Shown piece after piece: positions 14,149-20,635 of a stretch of DNA of 20,635 nt (within the stretch, counting starts at the first letter, position 1; each line of letters begins with the position of its first letter). This DNA comes from Candidatus Cloacimonadota bacterium (GTDB taxonomy: Bacteria; Cloacimonadota; Cloacimonadia; Cloacimonadales; Cloacimonadaceae), in assembly GCA_028703735.1 (NCBI GenBank), contig JAQVMI010000002.1, positions 1-20,635 on the forward strand, written 5' to 3'. The position numbers and the translations under genes were made by a program. The notes beneath the pieces were generated by a model. The model was not told the DNA's origin. It worked only from the letters and a program-made list of their open reading frames with translations, and ran no database searches.

Positions 14149-15039
14149 TCAGTTACTGCGGGGATGTCCTTTATCGTAGGCTTTTCTGATGTCCTCCAGA
14201 CTTACGTGAGTGTAAACCTCGGTGGTGGAAAGCAGAGAATGCCCCAACAATTCCTGGATGGCACGTAGATCTGCCCCCCGTGAAAGCATGTGTGTGGCAA
14301 AACTATGCCTTAAACTATGTGGAGTATAGCCTTTGGCACGTGCAATCAGCTCAAAATATCGTTTTAAGATTATATCGAGCTGTTTGGTATCAAAAGCTTT
14401 ACCGCTTTTGGTAAGAAAGAGGGTATTGGTTTCTGCGGTTATAAAGCTACCCCTTATTTTCAGGTATTCGTTTATCGCTTCCAAGGCATGAGATCCTACG
14501 GGGACAATGCGTTCCTTATTACCCTTGCCCCGCACCCTTAACAAGCCACTTTTGATATTTAGATCGTTCAGCTTTATTCCCGCTAATTCCATCAAACGCA
14601 ATCCGCTGGAATAAAGAGTTTCCAGGATGGCACGGTTTCGCAAACCAAATCTGCTGCTGGTATCCGGAATGGCTAAAAGGCTGCGAACTTCTTCTTCCGT
14701 AAAACATTTGGGTAAGGGCTTTTCGTATTTGGGACGCTTAATTTTGTCCATGGGGTTTTCCGCTATGATTCCCTTTATCTTGCAATAGCGGAAAAAGCTA
14801 TTTAGAGAAGCACTTTTACGAGCCAAAGAACGGTTACAATCCTGCTTTTCGTTCAACCAGCGCAAAAAATCTCTAAGGTTTAACAAGGTGATAGCTTGCA
14901 CAGGAACAGAGGGTGTTTCAAAAAAGCGTTTCACAAAACTGTGGAATTGATCCAAATCCAGCTTGTACGCTTGGATAGTGCGAATTGATTTCCCCTCCAG
15001 GGAAAGGTGCTCACAAAAGAGCTTTATGCTGTTTTCCAT
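14149..15039 (-). CDS. xerD: Tyrosine recombinase, XerC/XerD type
   Basis: Xer recombinases resolve chromosome dimers at the dif site. The 296-residue length is that of XerC/XerD. It has an N-terminal SAM-like DNA-binding domain (about 1-90) and a C-terminal catalytic domain with all active residues: Arg148 in SSGLRLMEL, Lys172 in GKGNKER, His241 and Arg244 in HSLRHSFATH, His267 in LLGHS, and the nucleophile Tyr276 in VYTHV. No neighbouring integron or phage genes are present, which favours a housekeeping Xer over a mobile-element integrase. Whether it is XerC, XerD or a single XerH-like enzyme cannot be decided. The Shine-Dalgarno (GAGGAG) is about 14 bases from the ATG, rather far. Converges with the lipoprotein gene 5 bases away, with no clear terminator between. 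Confidence 0.88.
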   Translation of the reverse strand: MENSIKLFCEHLSLEGKSIRTIQAYKLDLDQFHSFVKRFFETPSVPVQAITLLNLRDFLRWLNEKQDCNRSLARKSASLNSFFRYCKIKGIIAENPMDKIKRPKYEKPLPKCFTEEEVRSLLAIPDTSSRFGLRNRAILETLYSSGLRLMELAGIKLNDLNIKSGLLRVRGKGNKERIVPVGSHALEAINEYLKIRGSFITAETNTLFLTKSGKAFDTKQLDIILKRYFELIARAKGYTPHSLRHSFATHMLSRGADLRAIQELLGHSLLSTTEVYTHVSLEDIRKAYDKGHPRSN

Positions 15040-15085
15040 CTATCTGCAAGGTTCTCCTCTTGTTAATTTTTACCGTCAAGAACAC

Positions 15086-15198
15086 CGTAACGTAGCATTC
15101 CGATGCTACGAAAAGAGCTATGAGATTCGTAACGTAGCATTCCGATGCTACGAAAAGAGCTATGAGATTCGTAACGTAGCATTCCGATGCTACGAAAC
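15086..15198. repeat. Three 42-bp tandem repeats each with a perfect 8-bp hairpin
   Basis: The palindrome CGTAGCAT-TCCG-ATGCTACG occurs at 15091-15110, 15133-15152 and 15175-15194, exactly 42 bases apart, with identical 17-base A-rich linkers (AAAAGAGCTATGAGATT). The copies appear identical, which suggests recent amplification. They lie in the divergent region between xerD and the acyltransferase gene, closer to xerD. Confidence 0.9.
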
Positions 15199-15216
15199 TT
15201 TTTCACCTATTTATTT

Positions 15217-15240
15217 CGGAGGATCGGAATCCTCCGCTAC
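15217..15240. repeat. Related palindrome CGGAGGAT-CGGA-ATCCTCCG followed by CTAC
   Basis: A perfect 8-bp stem with loop CGGA, the reverse complement of the TCCG loop of the 42-bp repeats. The inner 8 bases (ATCGGAAT) are the exact reverse complement of the inner 8 of the upstream hairpins (ATTCCGAT), while the outer 6 bp differ in both arms. On the minus strand it reads GTAG followed by the hairpin, the layout of REP elements. Confidence 0.75.
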
Positions 15241-15324
15241 ATGGACTTTCCACCTCCGTGTCATTTTTTCCTTGCCTTAAACCTTGTCGAGGAAAATGTT
15301 GTCCTAAGAGAAAGTGGAGGTATT

Positions 15325-16077
15325 ATGAACCAATACATAGATAGCAGTGCCAAGCTTGGAGAAAACGTAGTAATTGGCTATAACAGCGTAATTTTAGCTG
15401 GTGTGGAAATAGATGACGATTGCCTTATTGGCAATAATGTTGTAATTCATCCAGGTAGCCAAATTGGCAAAGCTTGCCGGATTGATGATGGTGTGATTAT
15501 TGGCAAAAAGCCATTATCCTCACCCCGTAGCATCTTTAAGGTACCCAGTGATCTAAAACCTGCGATTATTGGTGATTTTTGTCAAATTGGAGCAAATGTG
15601 GTAATATACTGCCAATGCACAATAGGGCAGCGAAATCTGATTGCAGATATGGCTACCATAAGAGAAAACGTGCTAATTGGTGATTTGAATATTGTGGGTC
15701 GCAATGTGGCAATAGAGAATTTTGTTACCATTGGCAGCCGCAACAAGTTCGAAACTAATAGCTATATCACTGCCTATTCCTCTGTTGGGGATTACTGCTT
15801 TGTAGCACCTTGCACTGCAACCAGTAACGATAACTATATGGCACGAGACAAAGAGAGATTCAACCATTTCAAAGGTATCACAATGGAGGATGGTTCCCGC
15901 ATTGGAGTTGCCGCTACCATTTTACCCGGAAAAACTATTCACTCTGATGGTGTTGTTGCAGCAGGAGCTGTTGTAACACGTGATGTTCCAGCTAAAACCA
16001 TCGTGGCTGGTAATCCTGCAAAACCATTTAGAGAGGTGCCCGATTCACAACTGATGGAAAACAATCTGGATAAGTAA
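15325..16077 (+). CDS. Hexapeptide-repeat (left-handed beta-helix) acyltransferase, probable sugar N-acetyltransferase
   Basis: The 250-residue product consists of hexapeptide repeats ([IV]G-x4) from residue 5 to about 225, interrupted by a loop near 65-80. It ends in the VVAAGAVVTRDVPAKTIVAGNPAKPF segment typical of sugar acetyltransferases of the LbH family (WbpD/WlbB, NeuD, LacA-like). These use an acyl-CoA to acylate nucleotide sugars in lipopolysaccharide or capsule synthesis. The donor and acceptor cannot be told. The first part (residues 1-60) also resembles LpxA/LpxD-type helices, so a UDP-sugar substrate is likely. I chose the ATG at 15325 because GGAGG lies 5 bases before it; the frame is open further upstream, but that would add repeat-derived sequence. 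Its stop overlaps the next gene's start by one base. Confidence 0.82.
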   Translation: MNQYIDSSAKLGENVVIGYNSVILAGVEIDDDCLIGNNVVIHPGSQIGKACRIDDGVIIGKKPLSSPRSIFKVPSDLKPAIIGDFCQIGANVVIYCQCTIGQRNLIADMATIRENVLIGDLNIVGRNVAIENFVTIGSRNKFETNSYITAYSSVGDYCFVAPCTATSNDNYMARDKERFNHFKGITMEDGSRIGVAATILPGKTIHSDGVVAAGAVVTRDVPAKTIVAGNPAKPFREVPDSQLMENNLDK

Positions 16078-16793
16078 TGAAAACCCTGGTAATAATCCCT
16101 ACCTACAATGAAATTGAGAATATCGAACGCATAATCGAACTGGTGCTAAGCAAAGGTGAAGATATCCACATATTAGTACTGGACGATAATTCTCCTGATG
16201 GCACAGCCCTAAGGGTGAAATTTATTCAAAGCAGTGAGCCAAGATTGCATCTGATAGAACGCCCCCGAAAAATGGGTTTGGGCTCTGCTTATGTAGCCGG
16301 TTTTAAATTTGCCTTGAAGAATGGTTATGATTATATAATGGAAATGGATGCGGATTTTTCGCACAATCCTGATGACGTACCACGGCTTATTGCTGCTGCT
16401 CAAAACAAGGATCTGGTAATAGGCAGCCGTTATAGCAATGGAGTGAACATCATAAATTGGCCCTTCCGTCGCTTGTTGATCAGCTATTTCGCCAGTAAAT
16501 ATGTCCGTATGATTACCGGTATGCCAATAAAAGACCCTACCGGTGGTTACAAGTGCTTTCACCGAAGGGTTTTGGAAAGCATAAATTTAGATAAAATCCT
16601 TTCCGATGGCTATGCGTTTCAGATAGAAATGAACTTTCGCACTTGGGTGAAAGGCTTTAGAATACAGGAAATTCCCATTGTGTTCACAGAACGCCTGAAT
16701 GGGGTATCCAAAATGAGCCGACATATTGTTTGGGAAGCTGCCTGGATGGTATGGCATCTGCAAATCCTGAAGCTTTTCAGGCTGATAAAGTAG
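16077..16793 (+). CDS. GT2 glycosyltransferase, dolichol/polyprenyl-phosphate mannosyltransferase type
   Basis: The 238-residue protein is a single GT-A domain of the DPM1/Ppm1 group, which transfers a hexose (usually mannose from GDP-mannose) to polyprenyl phosphate at the cytoplasmic face of the membrane. It shows PTYNE (8-12), DDNSPDG (36-42), the metal-binding MDADFSHNP (90-98), GSRYSNG (116-122), DPTGGYKCF (153-161) and the C-terminal NGVSKMS segment. There is no C-terminal membrane domain such as GtrA, as is usual for bacterial single-domain versions; a short amphipathic end may attach it to the membrane. The ATG overlaps the stop of the acyltransferase, showing tight coupling. The lipid-linked sugar could feed the polysaccharide handled by the flippase downstream; that is inference from position. 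Confidence 0.9.
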   Translation: MKTLVIIPTYNEIENIERIIELVLSKGEDIHILVLDDNSPDGTALRVKFIQSSEPRLHLIERPRKMGLGSAYVAGFKFALKNGYDYIMEMDADFSHNPDDVPRLIAAAQNKDLVIGSRYSNGVNIINWPFRRLLISYFASKYVRMITGMPIKDPTGGYKCFHRRVLESINLDKILSDGYAFQIEMNFRTWVKGFRIQEIPIVFTERLNGVSKMSRHIVWEAAWMVWHLQILKLFRLIK

Positions 16794-16839
16794 CGTTGTG
16801 AGCTAAAGTGAAAATTAACTATATCCTCCCAGAGAAATA

Positions 16840-17859
16840 ATGTTAGAAAGAATTAATAACCCCATCGTCCAAACAGAAGATAGGGATCTGGATCGTGCTT
16901 TACGTCCCAAAACATTGCACGAGTTTATTGGGCAAGATCACATCAAGGAACTTTTAGAAATAAGCATTCAGGCTGCAAAATTGCGGGGTGAATCGCTGGA
17001 TCATGTGCTGTTTTATGGACCTCCGGGTTTGGGTAAAACCACTCTGGCAAGCATTATTGCACGTGAAATGGGTGTAAATATCACCGTTTCCAGTGGTCCC
17101 GTGATAGAAAAACCGAGTGATTTGGCGGGTATTTTAACGAACCTGCAGCGTCATGAAGCTCTTTTTATAGACGAGATCCATCGGCTTTCTCATGTGATAG
17201 AGGAATACATCTATCCTGCCATGGAAGATTTTGAGATGGAGATAATTCTGGATAGCGGTCCCAACTCCCGCACCCTAAAAATACCGGTGGAAAACTTCAC
17301 TTTGATAGGTGCAACCACACGTGCGGGATTGTTAACCCCTCCCTTAAGAGACCGTTTTGGGATAGTGCTAAGGCTGGATTATTACGATTTCGAGTCCATT
17401 GCCATGATCATCCGGCGTTCTGCAAAGCTGCTAAATATTCCTGCGGATGAAGATGGAGTGGCAGAATTGGCAAGACGCAGCAGAGGAACCCCTCGCATAG
17501 CAAATCGCTTGCTGCGTAGAGTGCGCGATTATGCCCAGATAAAGGGCAAGGGTATTATTACCCTGGAAATTGCACTTGCTGCTCTTCAAATGCTACAGGT
17601 GGATCATGCCGGACTGGACGAAATGGATAAACGCATTCTTAGCACCATTATAGAAAACTACCGAGGCGGACCTGTGGGGATAAAAACCATTGCTACAGCT
17701 ATTGGAGAGGATTCTGGCACCATAGAAGAAATCTTCGAACCCTATCTGGTGCAGCAAGGATTTTTGGAGCGAAGTCCGCAAGGCAGGAAGGTAACATTTA
17801 AGGCATACCGTCACTTGGGCTTAACCCCTTCTGCGGAACAAAGCGAAATCTTTCATTAA
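16840..17859 (+). CDS. ruvB: Holliday junction branch migration ATPase RuvB
   Basis: RuvB is the hexameric AAA+ motor that, with RuvA, drives branch migration of Holliday junctions. The 339-residue protein has the full architecture: LRPKTLHEFIGQ (21-32), Walker A GPPGLGKT (60-67), Walker B DEIH (111-114), sensor 1 GATTRAG (157-163) with the following PPLRDRFG (167-174) carrying the arginine finger (Arg170), and the C-terminal winged-helix domain (about 255-335) with RTPQGR-like SPQGRKVT. It lies 46 bases after the glycosyltransferase and 4 bases before the flippase, an unusual setting, since ruvB normally follows ruvA or queA. The Shine-Dalgarno (CAGAGAAATA) is modest. Identification is secure. 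Confidence 0.98.
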   Translation: MLERINNPIVQTEDRDLDRALRPKTLHEFIGQDHIKELLEISIQAAKLRGESLDHVLFYGPPGLGKTTLASIIAREMGVNITVSSGPVIEKPSDLAGILTNLQRHEALFIDEIHRLSHVIEEYIYPAMEDFEMEIILDSGPNSRTLKIPVENFTLIGATTRAGLLTPPLRDRFGIVLRLDYYDFESIAMIIRRSAKLLNIPADEDGVAELARRSRGTPRIANRLLRRVRDYAQIKGKGIITLEIALAALQMLQVDHAGLDEMDKRILSTIIENYRGGPVGIKTIATAIGEDSGTIEEIFEPYLVQQGFLERSPQGRKVTFKAYRHLGLTPSAEQSEIFH

Positions 17860-17863
17860 GATA

Positions 17864-19294
17864 ATGAATAATTCGGCTGTGATTCACGGAATTCGCTGGA
17901 ATCTGTTTACCACGGTTATTCGCAGGATTCTAAGCCTTGCCCTGCTTATCTATCTGGCTTCCTGGCTTTCTCAGGGGGATTTTGGGGTGTTCCGCACCTA
18001 CAGCTTAATTTTGGCAATTACCTCCGTCTTTGCCGTTATTGGCATGGATTCTAACCTCATCACAGATCAAAGTCATATCAAGCTTAATCTCTTCAGTTTT
18101 GCTCAGGTTGGCTTAGGTTTGGGAGTTCTGTGCAGCCTTCTTTTAGCTTTATCGTCTGTGTGGTTAGCCAGGCTATATCACAGCTTGGAATTGGGCACCA
18201 TAATCCGCTGGACTTCACTGTTTGTGCTGGTGGAAGTTTTGCGGAAGCTGCTGCGCAGTATAGCACAAACAAGGCTGATGTTCAAAGATTTAGCTTTGGC
18301 AGAAACCTGGAATGTGGTGTTTTATTGCCTGCTAAGCTTTTCTGTGATATACTTTTACCGCCATGTTTGGGTTTATGTGGTGGCTTACTATCTGGGAAAC
18401 CTGGTAGAAACCATTTACCTGTATGTGCGTTTGAAACCAAGCCCTTCTTTGCAGCTAAAACGTCTTTTATCCATCAAATGGCTAAATTATAGCTGTGCCA
18501 ATATAAAAAAAAACCGAGCTTTCCTGTTAAACGTAAGTGCAATTCGCCTGTTAAATACCTATGCAGGCAATGCTCCTATCCTGTTTTTGGGGACAATGGT
18601 CAGTGCTGCCTTTATGGGACAGTATTTCTTTGCCACTCAATTGATTGGGGTTCCGGTAATTATGTTCACCATGGCAGTGGGACAGGTTTTTTATCCGGTG
18701 TTTGCTCAAAGTGATACCAGTAGAACCATCCAAAGCATCAATAGCTACACCCGTTTAACCCTAAGCCTGGGAATTCCCCTGTTAATTGTGTATGGTTATG
18801 CCCTAAAACTTGCCATTCCCTGGTTGTTTACCGGTAAATGGGATGCTGCCATCCCTTTGCTTTTCTCTCTTATTCCCTATTTTGGCAGCAGCATGCTAAA
18901 TGATCCCATCAGCGGAATTCCCTTCATCTGCCGCAAGCCGCATTGGGAATTAGTCTGGAATGCGATATCCTTATTTTTGCGTTTATTACTGCTTTTATGG
19001 GGAATGAAATATGGTTTTGCCTTTGCAGTGTTGCTGTTCAGCTTAGGTAGTGCATTTATGAATCTGGTATTCTATTTCATGTCTTTGTATCTGCTGAAAG
19101 CTAAACTGCTACCGGCTTTGGCAAGTATATGCTTGTGGAGTGTAAGCATTCTGGCTTTGATGGCAATTCTGCATTTCGTGGCACGGGGTTCATTGCCAAT
19201 ACTATATGGAAGCATCTGCTTTATTATTTATCTATTGGCAGTGTTTGCTTTTGCCAAACCTGTTTACAGTGATGTAAGAAGGATTATAAGATGA
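17864..19294 (+). CDS. Polysaccharide/O-antigen flippase (Wzx-like, MOP superfamily)
   Basis: The 476-residue protein is almost entirely hydrophobic segments, about a dozen by eye, with short charged loops, as in the RfbX/Wzx family. The N-terminal GIRWNLFTTVIRRILSLALL and SQGDFGVFRTYSLI match the usual first helix and conserved DFG/[YF]G region, and a central SGIPFIC and KLAIPWLFTGKWDAAI segment fit the family. Such proteins move undecaprenyl-phosphate-linked oligosaccharides across the inner membrane. Start is the ATG 4 bases after the ruvB stop; no clear Shine-Dalgarno, so coupling to ruvB is likely. The stop overlaps the next gene by 4 bases (ATGA). Confidence 0.85.
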   Translation: MNNSAVIHGIRWNLFTTVIRRILSLALLIYLASWLSQGDFGVFRTYSLILAITSVFAVIGMDSNLITDQSHIKLNLFSFAQVGLGLGVLCSLLLALSSVWLARLYHSLELGTIIRWTSLFVLVEVLRKLLRSIAQTRLMFKDLALAETWNVVFYCLLSFSVIYFYRHVWVYVVAYYLGNLVETIYLYVRLKPSPSLQLKRLLSIKWLNYSCANIKKNRAFLLNVSAIRLLNTYAGNAPILFLGTMVSAAFMGQYFFATQLIGVPVIMFTMAVGQVFYPVFAQSDTSRTIQSINSYTRLTLSLGIPLLIVYGYALKLAIPWLFTGKWDAAIPLLFSLIPYFGSSMLNDPISGIPFICRKPHWELVWNAISLFLRLLLLLWGMKYGFAFAVLLFSLGSAFMNLVFYFMSLYLLKAKLLPALASICLWSVSILALMAILHFVARGSLPILYGSICFIIYLLAVFAFAKPVYSDVRRIIR

Positions 19295-20076
19295 GTGATA
19301 GTTTTTGGCAACGCGCTTTATACAAAATCCCAAACCTGCTTTTTCCACCCCATAACCTGCGGGAATATAGCACTATTATACATGAGGCATCACTCAGGAA
19401 CTACATATTTTTCACTCTACAGGAATTCAGCCAGGCACAGCTAATAGACCAACAACCCTTTATAATTCTGCGTCATGATATAGATTCTGATCCCCAGGCT
19501 GCACTTAAATTTGCCATGGTGGAGCTTCAATATAAGGTGAAGGCAAGTTATTATTTTCGCAAGTTAACCTGGGATGTAAAGGTGATAAATGCCATCCATA
19601 AACATGGACACGAAATTGGGTATCACTACGAAGAAATGACCGATTTTGCCAAAGCAAGACACCTAAAGGATAAATCCGCTGTGCAACTGCACCTAAAAGA
19701 GATTCAGCAGAATTTTAGCAATAACCTTGCCGAACTGCGCCAAACTGTAGATTTTGATATCAAAGGCGTAGCAGCTCATGGGGATTTTGCCTGGAAACGC
19801 TTGGATTTGGGCAACCGTTTCTTTTTGCGGGATAAAGATTTTAGGGCTGTTAACAATATTGAATACGAGGCTTATGACGAGCCACTTGTAGCAAAATACT
19901 GTAATCACGTAAGTGATAAACCTGCACCACAGGTTTTCTTGCCGGAATCACCCCTTGCTTATATAAAAAGAGGAGAATCCTTTTTGTTCCTAAGCCACCC
20001 CAGATGGTGGTACCCCAATCCCTGGGGAAACATTTATTCGGATATCAAGGTAAATTATCAGAAATTGATTTGGTAA
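19291..20076 (+). CDS. Polysaccharide deacetylase-like protein (CE4-related)
   Basis: The 261-residue protein resembles the deacetylase-like proteins of surface-polysaccharide clusters. The metal-binding motif 1 is LRHDID (60-65; Asp63 and Asp65) and motif 2 is GHEIGYHYEEM (106-116; His107, His112). In the canonical NodB motif HxxxH, the second His is replaced by Met116 here, so catalysis would need another ligand or the protein may have lost activity. A later AAHG (161-164) and FLFLSHPRWW (231-240) are also family-like. There is no signal peptide, so it may act in the cytoplasm or on a precursor, unlike secreted CE4 enzymes. The ATG overlaps the flippase stop (ATGA). Confidence 0.72.
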   Translation: MSDSFWQRALYKIPNLLFPPHNLREYSTIIHEASLRNYIFFTLQEFSQAQLIDQQPFIILRHDIDSDPQAALKFAMVELQYKVKASYYFRKLTWDVKVINAIHKHGHEIGYHYEEMTDFAKARHLKDKSAVQLHLKEIQQNFSNNLAELRQTVDFDIKGVAAHGDFAWKRLDLGNRFFLRDKDFRAVNNIEYEAYDEPLVAKYCNHVSDKPAPQVFLPESPLAYIKRGESFLFLSHPRWWYPNPWGNIYSDIKVNYQKLIW

Positions 20077-20081
20077 ATACT

Positions 20082-20635
20082 TTAGCAGTGGTTCCGTAGT
20101 TTCAGTTCCAGAGGATGTGGATGCAGATAATACTGATCCGCCAGATACTCCTTGCCAAATTTGTTCACATAATGATTAATCATGGTAATTGGAACTATCA
20201 ACGGTAGCAAACCTGCTTTGTAGCTATCAATAAGCCCTATCAGTTCCACCTTTTCATCTGCCACAAGATCAGCTTTGAAATAGCCAAGTATATGCAGCAG
20301 TACATTTTGGTGTTTACTGGGTGTTGCAGATTTTTGCATCCCCTGCATTAACTGGGTAAAGTACTCTAGCAGCACATCTGCAAAGGAACCATTAGATGAA
20401 TCTGCCACAAGCTTTCCCATACTTTTATAATGAGCCGGGCTATGTGCCATTAGCAGCAGTTTATGCTTTGTGTGAAAATCCACCAAAGTTCCGGGTTTGG
20501 GTTTATCTGCCAGCAATCTACGCCAGCGATGCATCACAAAGATACGTTCGATAAAATTTTCCCGCAGATTGGGATCGTGTAATCTACCCTCTTCTTCGCA
20601 AGGAAGCAGGGGAAAGGAATCCATAAAAGCTCTGG
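20082..20635 (-). CDS. DUF1722 (YbgA-like) protein, C-terminal part, 5' end beyond the window
   Basis: The visible C-terminal 180-plus residues match the DUF1722 domain: LLPCEEEGRLHDPNLRENFIERIF, then FHTKHKLLLMAHS, HQNVLLHILGYFK, and a terminal INHYVNKFGKEYLADQYYLHPHPLEL. In the YbgA family this domain often follows an N-terminal DUF523, with the segment FMDSFPLLPCEEEGR forming the junction. The frame stays open beyond the ATG at 20624 to the window edge (residues Arg-Ala-Phe precede it), so I annotate it as truncated at its 5' end. The role of the family is unknown, although stress and photolyase-adjacent contexts have been described for E. coli ybgA. It converges with the deacetylase-like gene 5 bases away. 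Confidence 0.8.
   Translation of the reverse strand, partial: RAFMDSFPLLPCEEEGRLHDPNLRENFIERIFVMHRWRRLLADKPKPGTLVDFHTKHKLLLMAHSPAHYKSMGKLVADSSNGSFADVLLEYFTQLMQGMQKSATPSKHQNVLLHILGYFKADLVADEKVELIGLIDSYKAGLLPLIVPITMINHYVNKFGKEYLADQYYLHPHPLELKLRNHC

Noticed and set aside
14149..15039. Phage or integron integrase
   Set aside because: Length, motif spacing and lack of phage, attachment-site or cassette genes nearby favour a housekeeping Xer recombinase.
15086..15236. CsrA-sponge RNA (GGA in hairpin loops)
   Set aside because: GGA occurs in loops on opposite strands in the 42-bp repeats and in the fourth hairpin, and not in the loops of the 99-bp array, so no single transcript presents them all.
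15187..15324. N-terminal extension of the acyltransferase
   Set aside because: The frame is open upstream but runs through the hairpin repeats; GGAGG immediately before the ATG at 15325 and the start of the hexapeptide repeats there decide the start.

Overview
The window looks like chromosome of a Gram-negative bacterium of the FCB supergroup. My best guess from memory is Candidatus Cloacimonadota (WWE1), but no search was possible. Support comes from a secreted FG-GAP repeat protein with a type IX secretion (T9SS) type-A C-terminal sorting domain, a FadL-type outer membrane barrel, a full housekeeping set, and intergenic DNA rich in perfect short-loop palindromes. There are no rRNA or tRNA genes, CRISPR arrays, phage genes or transposase genes. 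Coding density is high except at 10036-11436.

Layout: (1) 68-2521 (+): mnmE and mnmA, which act on the same wobble uridine (U34) of tRNA. (2) 2522-2785: a row of palindromes and the terminator of the opposing operon. (3) 2786-6708 (-): a translation operon read rplM-rpsI-rpsB-tsf-pyrH-frr, with structured leaders before rpsB and tsf. (4) 6888-10035 (-): a FadL/OMPP1-type barrel and, upstream of it, the T9SS-type FG-GAP protein. (5) 10036-11436: a 1.4-kb gene-free region dominated by a tandem array of nine 99-bp units, each with two adjacent perfect hairpins. (6) 11437-14143 (+): htpX, an RlmD-family rRNA methyltransferase (TTG start overlapping htpX) and a small lipoprotein. (7) 14149-15039 (-): a XerC/XerD-type tyrosine recombinase. 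(8) 15040-15324: three 42-bp repeats with identical hairpins, plus a fourth hairpin with the same core but different arms. (9) 15325-20076 (+): a cell-surface polysaccharide group (hexapeptide acyltransferase, dolichol-phosphate-mannose-synthase-like GT2, Wzx-like flippase, deacetylase-like protein) with ruvB inserted between GT2 and flippase. (10) 20082-20635 (-): the C-terminal part of a DUF523/DUF1722 (YbgA-like) protein running off the window.

The protein-coding genes are mostly ordinary. The most unusual material is structured non-coding DNA: the 99-bp double-hairpin array at 10324-11212, the 42-bp hairpin repeats at 15086-15236, and the hairpin cluster at 2558-2644. The palindromes at 15091-15236 share a core while their arms change in a complementary way, which suggests selection or copying on structure, as in REP/BIME elements. 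No REP-associated (RAYT) transposase is in the window. Among the proteins, the MnmA variant that lacks the usual second catalytic cysteine is the most notable.
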